DNA from: Bugula neritina
Taxonomy: Eukaryota; Bryozoa; Gymnolaemata; Cheilostomatida; Bugulidae
Reading direction: 5' to 3'
DNA length: 64,000 bases
Assembly: GCA_964035545.1 (NCBI GenBank)
Contig: OZ037765.1
Span: 432,001 to 496,000 of the forward strand
Part shown: positions 12,198 through 23,882 of the stretch, piece after piece
Layout: each line of letters starts with the position of its first letter
How positions within the stretch are numbered: position 1 is the first letter of the stretch
Notes under the pieces: model-generated
Databases searched by the model: none
What the model was told of the DNA's origin: nothing
What the model saw: only the letters and a program-made list of their open reading frames with translations
Position numbers and translations under genes: made by a program

Positions 12198-15100
12198 ATG
12201 GGCTCCGTTTTCTCTCGCATCATGAGACGATCAAATTCATCCAGTAGTGACCGCCAGAGTGTCAGTCAAAGTTGTACTCGCAAGGTTAGTGGTGAGAGTC
12301 ACTCAGTCATATTCAAATCTAGTTTAAAGCAGAGTTACTTTTAGTATGAGAAAAGCTGAAGTCATGTCTGTTGAGAAAATGTTCTCTAATCTTCAACTTC
12401 CTGTTTGCAAGTGTTTAAAATCCAAATACTTACAGAAACACCAGAAGGAAGAAGATGTGATGAAGTCCGACTCAGACGAAATGTTAAGTTTCTCTTACAA
12501 CTCGCAGACGGCTGACGTCAGCATCTCCAGTGACTCGAGTCGCTCTCGTAGCTCCCAGGTAGGGTGCTGTACTCTCAGCTAGGGTACTGTACTCTCAGGT
12601 AGGGTACTATATCCTCTCAGCTAGGGTACTGTATCCTCTCAGCTAGGGTACTATATCCTCTCAGCTAGGGTACTGTACTCTCAGCTAGGGTACTGTATCC
12701 TCTCAGCTAGGGTACTGTACTCTCAGGTAGAGTACTATATCCTCTCAGCTAGGGTGCTGTACTCTCAGCTAGGGTACTGTATCCTCTCAGCTAGGGTACT
12801 GTATCCTCTCAGCTAGGGTACTGTAATTCTTCACTTTTTCTGGTATTTTCTTTTAGGAGAGTCGCAGTGCGTCTGCTTCCAGCATGTCGTCGTCTGCTAT
12901 GGACTGTCTCACCACCAAGTCCACCAGTAGCCGAAAGCCACTCAAGACTGACTCACCCGTGACTCACTCTAACCATCCGTCTGCTAATGTACGACCAGAC
13001 ACACCCCACCTGGTAAATACCAAACCTCTCCGTCCAATCACGTCGCAGTACCAGAGTATGACATCACACCTTCACAAGTTAGTTTACCCGAGTCTTTAAT
13101 TGCGGAGTGATACTGGTAACACCAGCCTGTAGAAATCATGTACAATTAGTTTAAACCTTTGAGTTCAACTTGCGAAAAAAAATTTATATGTTGAGTCATC
13201 TGTCTATATGTTTAGTCATCTGTCTATATGTTAAGTCATCTGTCTATAAGTTGAGTCATCTGTCTATATGTTTAGTCATCTGTCTATGTGTTGAGTCATC
13301 TGTCTATATGTTGAGTCATCTGTCTATAAGTTGAGTCATCTGTCTATATGTTGAGTCATCTGTCTATATGTTTAGTCATCTGTCTATGTGTTGAGTCATC
13401 TGTCTATATGTTGAGTCATCTGTCTATATGTTGAGTCATCTGTCTATAAGTTTAGTCATCTGTCTATATGTTAAGTCATCTGTCTATAAGTTGAGTCATC
13501 TGTCTATAAGTTTAGTCATCTGACTATGTGTTGAGTCATCTGTCTATATGTTGAGTCATCTGTCTATAAGTTTAGTCATCTGTCTATATGTTAAGTCATC
13601 TGTCTATAAGTTGAGTCATATGTCTATAATATGTTGAGTCATCTGTCTATATGTTAAGACATCTGTCTATATGTTAAGTCATCTGACTATATGTTGAGTC
13701 ATCTGTCCATAATCTCACTTGTGTCAGACCCTCGACATTCTGTGTTGAAGATGTCAAAGTGAGCCGCTGTCTTCCCTCCCTGGCCCCTCCAAGCCAACCC
13801 ACCGCACGGTTTCTGAACAGCCTCTCTTACCAGATGTCAACCGCAAGCCGCATCACCTCATCAGGAACGCAAATGGAGCTGCCAGAAACACAACTGGTGC
13901 TGCCAAACACATGGAAGGTGCTTCCAACTATATCTCGGACAGATATGGTTCCCGGGTTACTCCACTCAACATTGGTTAGTTAGCTAACACTTCTCTCCTC
14001 CTGGTCTCTCTCTGTGTGTCGAATATTTCACAGAAATGTTTGCAGTTTGTAACCTTTACTTTTAGTAGCATTCCTATTCCATTGTTTTCAACTTTCATGG
14101 TTATTGCTGCAAAAATAATAGGAAATATCAGCTTGAAGGAAAAGAAATGTTAAAGCCTTGTAATCTATATATTTTTACTATAACCTTATTATCAAAGGAA
14201 TAAACTTTATTTTATATATAAGTTCTGGTATATTTCAGGGGATGGTGTGCGGCCGACCCCTAAACTAGAAGGACACTCCGCCCCTGTTTCTTCACGGCAC
14301 TTGCAGTCACCAGGTTCTGTTGTCGAGTCGACAGGGACAAGAGAAAAAGAGTCCCCTGTGGCCTGGTCAGTAGAATGTTAGCCTGCAAGTCATAACATGA
14401 TAACTATTCATGCTCTATGGGGCGTGAGCTTCAACAACCTGTAATCACTTGAGTGTACAATGTGAAACTTGGGCTATTAAGTTACCTGAAGCTCAATCAG
14501 TATAACTGAGATATTCACCTGGAAACTTTATTTAAGTCAGAATATATATTCAACTCTTTATTTCTTACTTTTGTTTATATGGTAATTCTATTAATAGATT
14601 TGATACTCTTTTTATAACCCGATCAGGTCTATGATTCTCTTTAGTCTGGTTCGAAGCATGGAGCACGTCGCTTCAGTCATGAAGAAGAAAATCTTTCCTC
14701 CTTTATACGAGGCCAACAAGAGTGCCTTTGTGGAGAAGATTCTACCAACTTCTCAAGTCCAGTACGGCTATCAGGGTGACAGGTACGCGTCCCTCACATG
14801 GGCCACAGAACTCAGTCTAGCCTGAAATGGATACTTTGTAAAATAAATTATTTGTCTACAATTATTTTAAATTTATAAAAATATTTCAGATGTAAGAATG
14901 TAGCGCAATATTAGCTTTAGAGTTCACATTATCATATTAGTATGGTTGGGGTTGGCGATACTCCCACCCTCAGTGAGGAGGTGGGATAGCTGAGGACCAA
15001 GTGTGTATAGCTGAGTTCTGTTTGTAGATACATCACAGTTGGGTCCGGGGAGTTTGGGGAGGTGCTGTACGGCAAGATGAAGAGCTCGGGTAAGCTGGTG

Positions 15101-15808
15101 GCTATCAAGGCACTGAAGAGAGACAAGAGTGACATGTACGCCCTCCTCCAGGAGGCCTTCCTGCTGCAGATTGCCAGTACCACAGGCTACGCCGCCCACT
15201 ACCGCGGTCTCGCCTCTTTCTGCGCCCTCGGAGGAGCGTATCTCGAGTGGGCCATCGTCTGCGACTTTGTGGGCTCCTCATCCGGCCCGGACCCCTACGA
15301 CTTCCGGCAGACGTTGAAACAGGCCCACAATGCACCAAAGACGATACAGCTCATCCTAGACTGGGTCCTCACCTGCAGCAAGATTGCGTTTGCGGTGAAG
15401 CAGTTCCACGCCATGGACATGTTACTCAACGATATCAAAGCAGACAATATTCTCCTCCGCCCTTCCGGTACAGGAAGCTACGACCCGGTGTTTGTGGACT
15501 TCGGCCTCGCCTCCATCGGGGAGGGAATCACTTTGGCTCTAGAGGTGAATGACTCCAACAGAGCGAAGATATTGAAGGAATACAGCCACATAGCCCCAGA
15601 GGTGCTGTTCGGGGGTGAGACCAACGTCCTCAGTGATATGTTCAGTCTCGGCAAGGCTCTAAGTCTAGTCTCTGAGGCTTTCCCTCTTGAGCCTCTGGTC
15701 AACATCATCTCCCGGTGTACTCTGTGGAACGTCGACCAGCGTCCCTCAATAGACGAGCTGATTGATAGCCTACACTGGGTCAGCAACAACATGCTGCTCA
15801 AGGCCTGA
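12198..15808 (+). CDS. Orphan protein kinase, possible N-myristoylation, 572 aa
   Basis: Exons: 12198-12284, 12436-12558, 12857-13077, 13751-13974, 14239-14365, 14627-14782, 15028-15808; all joins keep phase (1719 nt). The start is chosen for the N-terminus MGSVFSR, which fits the MGxxxS myristoylation pattern. A serine-rich, probably disordered region of about 260 residues follows, then a C-terminal kinase domain (from about 300). Visible: GSGEFGEV loop, VAIK lysine, DFG in VFVDFGLAS, and APE in HIAPEVLFG. The catalytic loop is LNDIKADN instead of HRDxKxxN, so the catalytic Asp, Lys and Asn remain but His-Arg are Leu-Asn. The lobe is otherwise complete, so activity is likely. The family is not recognised. 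The exon 4 acceptor is uncertain (13751 or about 8 bases later, both in phase). Confidence 0.85.
12559..12825 (+). repeat. 20-24 bp array starting at kinase intron 2 donor
   Basis: About 12 copies of GTAGGGTACTGTACTCTCAG, some with an extra ATCC. The first unit is the intron's own donor (CAG|GTAGGG), and each unit ends in CTCTCAG, so it carries both a donor-like and an acceptor-like end. Confidence 0.85.
13183..13712 (+). repeat. 20-bp tandem array, kinase intron 3
   Basis: About 26 copies of ATGTTGAGTCATCTGTCTAT with TTG/TTT/TTA and ATG/AAG variants. It fills most of the 673-bp intron and ends shortly before the exon 4 acceptor. The variant pattern suggests copying of short blocks of units rather than single units. 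Confidence 0.9.
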
Positions 15809-15887
15809 TGCCGTGTAGAGAGCTTCTTGATGATTGGCTAATCTTTAGTATTCTGTGTTGCTCACTATTTGTTATGAGAACTGAATT

Positions 15888-15893
15888 AATAAA
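15888..15893 (+). terminator. Orphan kinase poly(A) signal
   Basis: AATAAA 80 bases after the stop codon at 15808, in an otherwise short 3' UTR. Confidence 0.65.
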
Positions 15894-17650
15894 ATGGCTG
15901 AACATAAAGTATTGAGTTGTGTGTTAGAATATAGCTAGCTAACAGTATACTGTACATATAGCTAGCTAACAGTACATATACTGTATATATAGATAGCTAA
16001 CAGTATATATACTGATATACTGTACATATAGTGTCATGGTTTCCTATGCTGGGAATATTACAAGAAGTTATATAACATAAGAAGCTGCCAGTCTCTACTA
16101 AACTCCTCACTTATATGTCAACATACTGATTCTATGCCAGACTAATGTATAACTTATTATAATAATTTATAAAGTAACACAACACTACATTAACAGACTG
16201 TTTGCTGCCAACTGAACAATTACTTTCATGTTGTTGTCTTCTCAAAGCAAATCTTCATGTCCTTCCTTTGACCTCAGGTCAAACTGATTGCGCAACAAAA
16301 TCTGTCAATAGTCTGAAGGTCACGCAACCAATCAAAGTAAAAACAACTTAGGATTTGTTTTAATAATATCCTGATTTATTCCAGAATATTATAATACCGG
16401 TATTATATTACAGCTCTATAATATTATATTATATTGCAGCTGAGTTTTATCATTAATTTGTACTTTCCTTTCTCTTACAACTAAACTGTCTCTTTTTGCA
16501 AGAAAAAAACACGAATAATCTGTTAAGATTTCCGGAGATTTGAGACAATATAACGACATGGATTGTGCTACTTTATTTTATGTCTGCATATTAAAATGTC
16601 TGGATATTTCGTATGCTTGGCTACATTTAATGTGAAACAAAACAACATAAATGGAAATTTTAATAAATTTTCTATTGAAATGGTCAAATTCGGGAAAAAT
16701 AGAAGTAGCTGCCAATTATAAAACATAAAATAGTTCATTTGAAAACCAAATGAATTTCATACAGAAATCTTTGCTGATTTCATTTCAATTAATCTTTACC
16801 TCTCCAGGGAGCTGTGCTCAGAGTGAATATATGTATTCTATATACTACAGCCATTAATATCCATGTCAAGTAGACCGAGTAGAAACATGCATGTGACACG
16901 ACTCAATGTAATAAATATAAGGCAGCAAGCTGACCCTTTCTTTTGAAGAATTTCTAAAGCTGCCCTCGAATGTCTGTCTGCGTCTCTTGCCAAAACCACT
17001 TTCTGTAGGCCGATTCTTTTGATACTAAGAGCCCAGTTTCCTGTCTAGAAGTCAACAACAAGCGGCTCTTCCAATAAATATATTCCTCATAAAACATGTC
17101 GTTGCAAATGACTCTAGACAACAATGCATCGTTTTATTAATAGTGTAATTATTTCTGGTGAGTAATTCAATGAAGTCTACAGGCCCTGGGTGTATTGGAA
17201 GACGTTCAGTTTGGTGGATGCCAAAGACATTAACATATTTGGTCTGAACCCACAATTAAGTACCTGGATGTAATGGTTTTACCATACCTGCTATGTAGTG
17301 CATGTGAGCCTTCATTCAAGAATCTAGTTCAGTAGACCACCCACCAAGTGCGGTATGTCAAACCATGAGTCATCTCTGTCAACAATTTCATAACATTTCA
17401 AATTCTCAGCCACAAAACCATGAAATAGCCTACGTTCTAAGTTCAATCATTGAATGTCCTAGTCTGACAAAAAGCTATTTATAGCTAAAATACTGAGCTC
17501 TATGTAATTTTTCCTTTATCTCTGTTAGTGTAATTCTACAAAACTTTTATATCTAGTCTTCTAATGTGGTTTTAAATTTGTTACTAGCATTATTCTAGGA
17601 TGCTGTTGATGTCTTTTTTACCAGCTCATCTTCTTGTCTACCAAAAGAAT
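15894..17650. other. Intergenic region, no gene seen
   Basis: Short AT-rich repeats (ATATAGCTAGCTAACAGTAT, 15935-16030) are followed by unique AT-rich sequence. Short open frames on either strand have no recognisable features. Confidence 0.5.
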
Positions 17651-17968
17651 TTCTGAACAGGTGAGTTATTACTCTGAACAGGTAAGTTATTACTCTGAAC
17701 AGGTAAGTTATTACTCTGAACAGGTAAGTTATTACTCTGAACAGGTGAGTCATTACTCTGAACAGGTAAGTTATTACTCTGAACAGGTGAGTCATTACTC
17801 TGAACAGGTAAGTTATTACTCTGAACAGGTGAGTCATTACTCTGAACAGGTGAGTTATTACTCTGAACAGGTAAGTCATTACTCTGAACAGGTAAGTCAT
17901 TACTCTGAACAGGTGAGTTTTTACTCTGAACAGGTAAGTTATTACTCTGAACAGGTAAGTCATTACTC
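17651..17968. repeat. 21-bp array of perfect splice-donor units
   Basis: About 15 copies of GTAAGTTATTACTCTGAACAG or its GTGAGT variant. Each junction between units reads CAG|GTRAGT, the ideal U1-complementary 5' splice site, preceded by TTACTCTGAACAG, which resembles an acceptor. Because 21 is a multiple of 3, it is open in frames on both strands, and the apparent 118-137 residue frames are artefacts. No flanking gene is recognised, so this may be the remnant of an intron of a lost or unrecognised gene. Confidence 0.9.
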
Positions 17969-20061
17969 TTCCATTCAACTCCTACAATCCACACAAGAAA
18001 AGCTACACAGCAAACAAATCGGAAGTTTATCTGAAAACAGCAATTAGTAGGAATATTATCAACACTACACCACAGACTCTACCAAATAGATAAATATTTT
18101 GGCACATGCAAAACAATATTCAGTTATAGGAACTCAAAGCATTAGCCCAGCTTACAGAGAGCCTTGTTAATCGCCCTTAACTCATCGAATCGGTAGACAA
18201 GATTTAAGGCTATGTCATTTGAGTGTGAGCTATAATAAGGACAAAAGATTCACTCTGGTTGTGTCAACATGACTTCAAGTCAATTCATTTAAGTGTCATC
18301 AATCAAATGTATCAAATTATATAAAGACTGAATGGCCAGGCCAAGTGGAGGTGTAAAAACTATTCAGAAATCCAATAAAATTTCATGTCAAATATGGCTG
18401 ACTCACGAGTTATTGCGTGTCGTCTGCGTGCTCAACAGACCGTGACATCTAATTGGAATGTCTCAAATTCTCTCAGATTGTACTCTCATTTTATTCACTT
18501 TGAAATACTTGAGTTTAAAATGTCAACTACTTGCTTGAGAGAACAGAATAAGAAACTAATAAATTTATAAAATACTATTGCACCAGCATATTGTAGTTCT
18601 TAAAATATATATAAAATGGACTCACTTAGTGGTGCTCAGCCTGCCATTCAACAATATCCAGTTACACTACAGGAAGGAATTACTAGATAGAGAGAAGTAA
18701 TTATCAAGACTTTTGTCTCAGCGAGATACAAGTGAAAGTGAGAGGCCCGGCGGTCACGGGAAAGCAGAAATGTTCATCTAGCACTCATCGGCAGCTTTGA
18801 GGTGCTGCCAAGTTGCAAGTGGCCACTTGAGTTCTGTTTCCTCTAGAAAGAGTTCTATTCTTCCAGCCACTCCATTCACAGAGCAGCTTTCAATAAATCA
18901 GTGTCAGCATCTCCACTAATTAGACTTTCAGTGTGAGACCTGATTGAATATCATTCAGTAAACATGAAATGTAGAATACAGGAACTGATGTGTTAATAAT
19001 ATCTGTACTTGTATAGCAATACTCATGTATAACAGTCCAGTCACCATGGCTTTGTATATAATAATAGAGACAATCTACATTAATTATCATCTAACTGTTG
19101 ACAAGCTGGTCTTTTGCTCTACATCTGTTATCTTGTTTATCAGAGAGTTCAATGCAAACTACAAGCCAAAAGCACTGCTTGTGTGTATTATTGCTGGCAT
19201 GGCCCCAATAGCTTTATAATTCCGTAATTACCTTATTAATTGATATGTCATCATTTGTATATAATCAGAAACTGTGTTGAAACATTTGATTACTAAGAAT
19301 AGAATGCTGTCACGGCAGCTCTATAAATAGATTCCGGTTCTTTGTGATTCACCGATAAAGCATTTTGCAACACAGAAACTTCTGTCCAGTAAATATGGCT
19401 GAGTGATGGAGTTATCTATCCCCTAGCATTAGATACTCGACATAATAGTGCGAGGGTGTTCAGGTATCGCTACACACCACCTTTCTATGGAAACTAAGCC
19501 AAGGTGTGTGCAGAACTGTGTCTCACTAACTAAAATAAATTTTAGAAATCTTAAGCTGGAAAAATTGATATTTGACTGCAAATATATTAGGCTTATTTCT
19601 GTGGTATAGCCGTTAATTTATTTACATCATATTGCTTCTCATTTTATATTTAAATACTTCTAAATACAACTTAAGTGTATTCAATTTTTAGTAACTATTC
19701 CTTTAATATATTAGGATTTTTTGAGCAAATTAGAACAATTTTTGAATATTTTTTTATATTTTGTGTTTTATTTCACAAAAATATGTAGTTTAATCAATAA
19801 ATTAAATCTAAAAACCAAATATTCTATAACTGTAACAATATCTGGAGTGCTTTGTACAAAGAGGCTATAGTGAGCCCCTACGAGTATGACGTATGCACAG
19901 AAGGGCAAGAAAGAGGGGTGGGTAGCGACATGCCCCCACCTTATATAGTATAATATAGTTGCACTAATATCATGAAAACAGATCTGGTGGAATTGTATTC
20001 ACAAAAATATAGCCATATCTATACATTGATTGAAATTTTTTGGAGTTGAGAAATATTTGAG
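17969..20061. other. Intergenic / Noggin 3' flank, no gene seen
   Basis: Unique AT-rich sequence with only short unconvincing open frames. The distal part probably includes the Noggin 3' UTR on the minus strand. Confidence 0.5.
19767..19772 (-). terminator. Candidate Noggin poly(A) signal
   Basis: TTTATT on the + strand is AATAAA on the minus strand, 290 bases beyond the Noggin stop. Other AT-rich signals are nearby, so the choice is tentative. Confidence 0.35.
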
Positions 20062-20871
20062 TTAGTAGTCTGCGTCAGACTGAGGGGGGCAAGCGCAGGT
20101 GCACTGCGACAGGATGGGGTAGGATATCTTTATCCACTCGCAGTTCCCTTTATACGGACAGTAATATCGCAATAACTTAATATTTTTCATTTTAGTTGGT
20201 TGGCAGGACATGCCTGCTGGTATACTACAGGAGCGTCTGTTATCACACCGGCCCTCTTTGATCCAGCGAGGCCAAAACCTGATAGAAAGCTCTTTCCACT
20301 TGTACCTTACCGGACAGTAACTGTACGACCACAAAAACTTTTGTATTTTCTTTTTAGTTTTTCTATTAAATTTCACTCTCAGTTCGTAGCCGTCCGCCGA
20401 GAGCTGTATAGCTTTTTGTGTCAGAGCCTCGATTTCATCCGGCATTTTCCCTCTAGGCGTATCCTCTTTGGTGAACTGATAGAGCAGCGTGCCATTTGGG
20501 TTAGAGGTCATCTCTGAAGGTCGTCGAAGTGACATGAAATGACTGTCGTAATCTTCTCCCATTATGTCAAGCAGGTGGAACTGGTCAAGGTTATTGACAT
20601 CTGGGTCAAGGTCAGAATTGACAGTTTCCTGGAGGTCGAGAGGAATCATAACTAGAGAGGGTTTGAGAGGTAGATTCGTGTACACCGAGTCTGCTGCTGC
20701 CGCGTCAGCGGAGTCTCTCCGACTGCTGCCGGACTTCCCGTGTCTGCGATTGTTTCTGGTTGATGGCTCCTGGCTGTTTATACTAGCTGCTGTGGTGAGC
20801 AGAGGCAGGGTGTACATGGCACCCACCCATAACAACAGCATACTGCAGTCCTTGGCTCTCAGTCTCACCAT
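20062..20871 (-). CDS. NOG: Noggin (secreted BMP antagonist), 269 aa, single coding exon
   Basis: Secreted cystine-knot protein expected to bind and block BMP ligands. The N-terminus has a basic start and a hydrophobic segment (SMLLLWVGAMYTLPLLTTAA) that fits a signal peptide. Noggin landmarks in order: SLVMIPLDL (like the BMP-contacting clip segment), GEDYDSHFMS (human GGHYDPGFMA), KMPDEIEAL (human AMPSEIKGL), a basic stretch RKTKKKIQKFLW, then the C-terminal knot with CPVRYKWKELSIRFWPRW, CDNRRSCSIPAGMSC and CTCAC. The knot region has nine cysteines in the human noggin spacing. The intronless coding region is also typical of Noggin. It is slightly longer than human noggin (232 aa), mainly from a Ser/Arg-rich insert after the signal peptide. 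The tail CPPQSDADY extends past the usual CSC end. Confidence 0.95.
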   Translation of the reverse strand: MVRLRAKDCSMLLLWVGAMYTLPLLTTAASINSQEPSTRNNRRHGKSGSSRRDSADAAAADSVYTNLPLKPSLVMIPLDLQETVNSDLDPDVNNLDQFHLLDIMGEDYDSHFMSLRRPSEMTSNPNGTLLYQFTKEDTPRGKMPDEIEALTQKAIQLSADGYELRVKFNRKTKKKIQKFLWSYSYCPVRYKWKELSIRFWPRWIKEGRCDNRRSCSIPAGMSCQPTKMKNIKLLRYYCPYKGNCEWIKISYPILSQCTCACPPQSDADY

Positions 20872-20873
20872 CT

Positions 20874-23064
20874 CTACAAGTATAGAATAATATTATTCTA
20901 TTTAAACAGAGATGTTTGACTGCATCACGGCAAAAAAAACTGAAGGAAAATACTTTCCAGGTTTAAGTCACAGCATGATAGATGAAGACAGAATAAACTT
21001 ATATATATTCCTTACATGAGCACTAAGCTGCTTGTGTTAGATTATGTGAAAGTTGACAGGCAAGAGTGATAGGTCTACTGTCAAACAGTAATGGGGGGGG
21101 GGGGCTGAATGGAAAGACATCCACCCCTGAATAAGTGGAGGTATTTAGCCGACTGACACGTGACACAATAATACTAATAAATCTCATAAAGACCATCTAT
21201 TCTGGCAGATCCCTCCACTAGAGATGGAGATGGCCAATTTGTGGCTGGCTACAGACAATAGTAAAAGTGACACAAGCCCCACCTCTCTACTTCCCTTTCT
21301 ACAAGGCAGACAATTGCACCTTTCATAAGCTGCACAAACACTGCATCATTTATCTTCATAACAAGGGGATAAATATTATTACAAACAGTAAGGCAGTATA
21401 TAAAACAAATCTATAATACGTAGAGTTTGTGAGCAATTTCCTCAGCTCTCCTAAGAAATGGTAGCAATTAGCATCTGCACAATCGAGGCATTGAATCTTC
21501 GCTTTGACTTCAACAGCAGTGCTACTGTTGCTTGTAGAAATACACACAAAGATGTTATTGACATTGTGTATCATTGTATACAACTATCACACACTTCTGC
21601 AGCACTGCCTCTATCACACAGCATCTATACGGCTAACAAATACCCTTTCAAGTATCATACTATTGAATAGACACACAGTCAACTCTGCCCAGATGGCGCC
21701 TTGCTACCTACTTCAATTATTATATACCTACTCAGTATCTTTCCTTTAACACTTTCAAACCTTTTAAATTCTCTAATCATCTTTCCTAACTTTTGTCATG
21801 TTTTAAACTACATTAAAGCTCTCTTACACTACACACTACAGTACTGTACTGTTACACTACACACTACACACTACAGTACTGTACTGTTACACTACACACT
21901 ACACACTACAGTACTGTACTGTTACACTACACACTACAGTACTGTACTGCTACACTACACTCTACAGTACTGTACTGTTACACTACACTCTACAGTTTAG
22001 TGCTGTTACACTACACACTACAGTATATTACTGTTACAATACACTCTACAGTATATTACTGTTACACTACACTCTACAGTATATTACTGTTACAATGCAC
22101 ACTACAGTATAGCACTGTTACACTACACTCTACAGTACTGTACTGTTACACTACACACTACAGTACTGTACTGTTACAATACACTCTACAGTATAGTACT
22201 GTTACAATACACTCTACCATTACTTGCAGTCTACAGTATTGCTATAGACTGAAAAGCTAGGTGACAGAATAGCCAAACTATTCACTGTCCAACATAGTTT
22301 ACTTTCCATACTAATTCTAAGGTTAAAGTGAGTGGATTAGTGTTAAAAATTTGATGAAATTTCATTTCATAAATTTGACTTTTTTTATGTAACTAAATTG
22401 CAGCATAAGCATGAGAGAAATGATGCCCCACTCGACATCTAAATGTAAGGTTTACAGCAATTACTATAAACACTTGTGTCTAAAAAAATATCAATATATC
22501 AAATATCAATTAGAATGAATTGTGGGTCATCTCTCCACCCGATGTTTTCCTAAAAGACTCCTCCGAAACCCACTTCACCAGTACAAAGCAAAAGCAGGTT
22601 GAAAATTCACTTCTGAGGAAATTGTCAAACCCCGAAGCATGAAAAATAATTTCCAACAAGTTTCACATGGCACCTCTCTCTATTAAATTCCCATCAGCTA
22701 TAAATATGTGAAACTTGCCTTACCACACCCCATGGGGTCCTCTGATGAGGGGGTTGTACCCCAGGACACTGTGGGAGTGCGTATGCCCTAACGTGTAATT
22801 AAATATATTTCCCATAGTTTAGAGTTGATACAAGAAGTGATAAAATAGCTAGTCACAATTACCTGTATTGTTGTTGTAGCTGCTTCCACCTGGAATATTT
22901 ATACTCCACTCCGGTCTCTCCACAACATCATAGCAGCGTATAAGAGTATCGCGGAATATTATAATGAATGAGTATATTATATGCGTTAGTCACAGTAGTG
23001 GGTAGTTGCTGTAAGGTAGAACTTAATATATCCTCAGTATGTTGCAGAGTAGATAGTTTATATA
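20874..23064 (-). promoter_or_regulatory. Tentative Noggin 5' leader: acceptor, donor and TATA-like boxes
   Basis: Two bases before the Noggin ATG the minus strand reads TATACTTGTAG, a plausible 3' splice site. About 2 kb upstream an ACAG|GTAATT donor ends at 22863, preceded by TATAAATA (22896-22903) and TATATAAA (23057-23064) on the minus strand. A leader exon of about 170 bases driven by the distal TATA box would explain these. The model is inference only. Confidence 0.25.
21826..22225. repeat. ACTACACACTACAGTACTGT array
   Basis: Composite tandem array of TTACACTACACACTACAG and TACTGTACTG blocks, 13 to 28 bases per copy. It lies upstream of Noggin and would fall inside the tentative leader intron. 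On the minus strand the units read CAGTACTGTAGTGTGTAGTG. Confidence 0.8.
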
Positions 23065-23679
23065 CAGGGAAAGATGTAGCACGCCCTCAGCTTAAAGTTT
23101 ACTCTCTAGAAATGAAGTGAAGCTGCTAACATATAGTTATTATATGAGTGTCTCAATGCAGTGCTGTGAGCTTGCACCTGATTGGCTAACTGCAAGCCAT
23201 TCACGAAGATCCAGTACAATATAGTTTTTGGTTCTTTAAGCAGAGGAAGGGGGGTGATCAGTATTTATTTTAGACCTTAAGGCTATGTACTGAAAATTAG
23301 TTGTTTTAGCAAAATTATACAACAAGTTAAATTAGTTTTGCGTCTTTAATTTTAAAGCTGTAACAAAAGTCAGCCAATGTTGAATAATTAATTAAAAACG
23401 ATAATAAAATGTAGTAAACTGAATAAAGTTATTGATGAATTATAAAAATATGTTGTACACGATAGTTTGTGTTCAAGCAAGCATTTAATTTAATATTATA
23501 GAAATTCAATTGTATGGCCGTTATAATAGAATATTTCTAAAATACAATAATTTGTCAAATATTTCAAAGCTTTCTGTGTTTATATGCATGTATAGATTTT
23601 TTAATGTTCAATTACTTTATGTATCATATTATAAACTCTTAAAGACCTCATTTTAGCATAATTTATTACACAATTATAT

Positions 23680-23882
23680 ATAATATACATAACATAATAT
23701 TAACATAATACAACATAACATAATGTAATATAATATAACATAATATACATAATATAATATAACATAATACAGCATAACATAATATAATATAATATAATAT
23801 AATATAACATAATATAATATAACATAATATAATATAGTATAATATTATATAATATAATATAATATAACATAATATAATATAT
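23680..23882. repeat. TAATATAACATAATA microsatellite
   Basis: Degenerate repeats of AATATAACAT and AATAT units over about 200 bases, almost entirely A/T with interspersed C. Confidence 0.8.

Noticed and set aside
13759-13983. The longest frame through orphan-kinase exon 4
   Set aside because: It does not fit the phase of exon 5. The frame reading SEPLSSLPGPSK joins exons 3 and 5 in phase and was used.
15062-15801. Antisense and other-frame ORFs over the kinase domain (for example 107 aa at 15478-15801 minus)
   Set aside because: They are shadows of the real kinase exon 15028-15808, which shows all kinase motifs in its own frame.
17052-17255. A 67-codon minus-strand ORF
   Set aside because: No start context, no domain and no neighbouring exon; it is within chance length.
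17595-18047. SEQVSYY-type and FRVITYL-type repeat peptides on both strands
   Set aside because: A 21-bp array is open on both strands because its period is a multiple of three. No gene context supports translation.
20200-20890. + strand ORFs of 105 and 108 codons
   Set aside because: Antisense shadows of Noggin.
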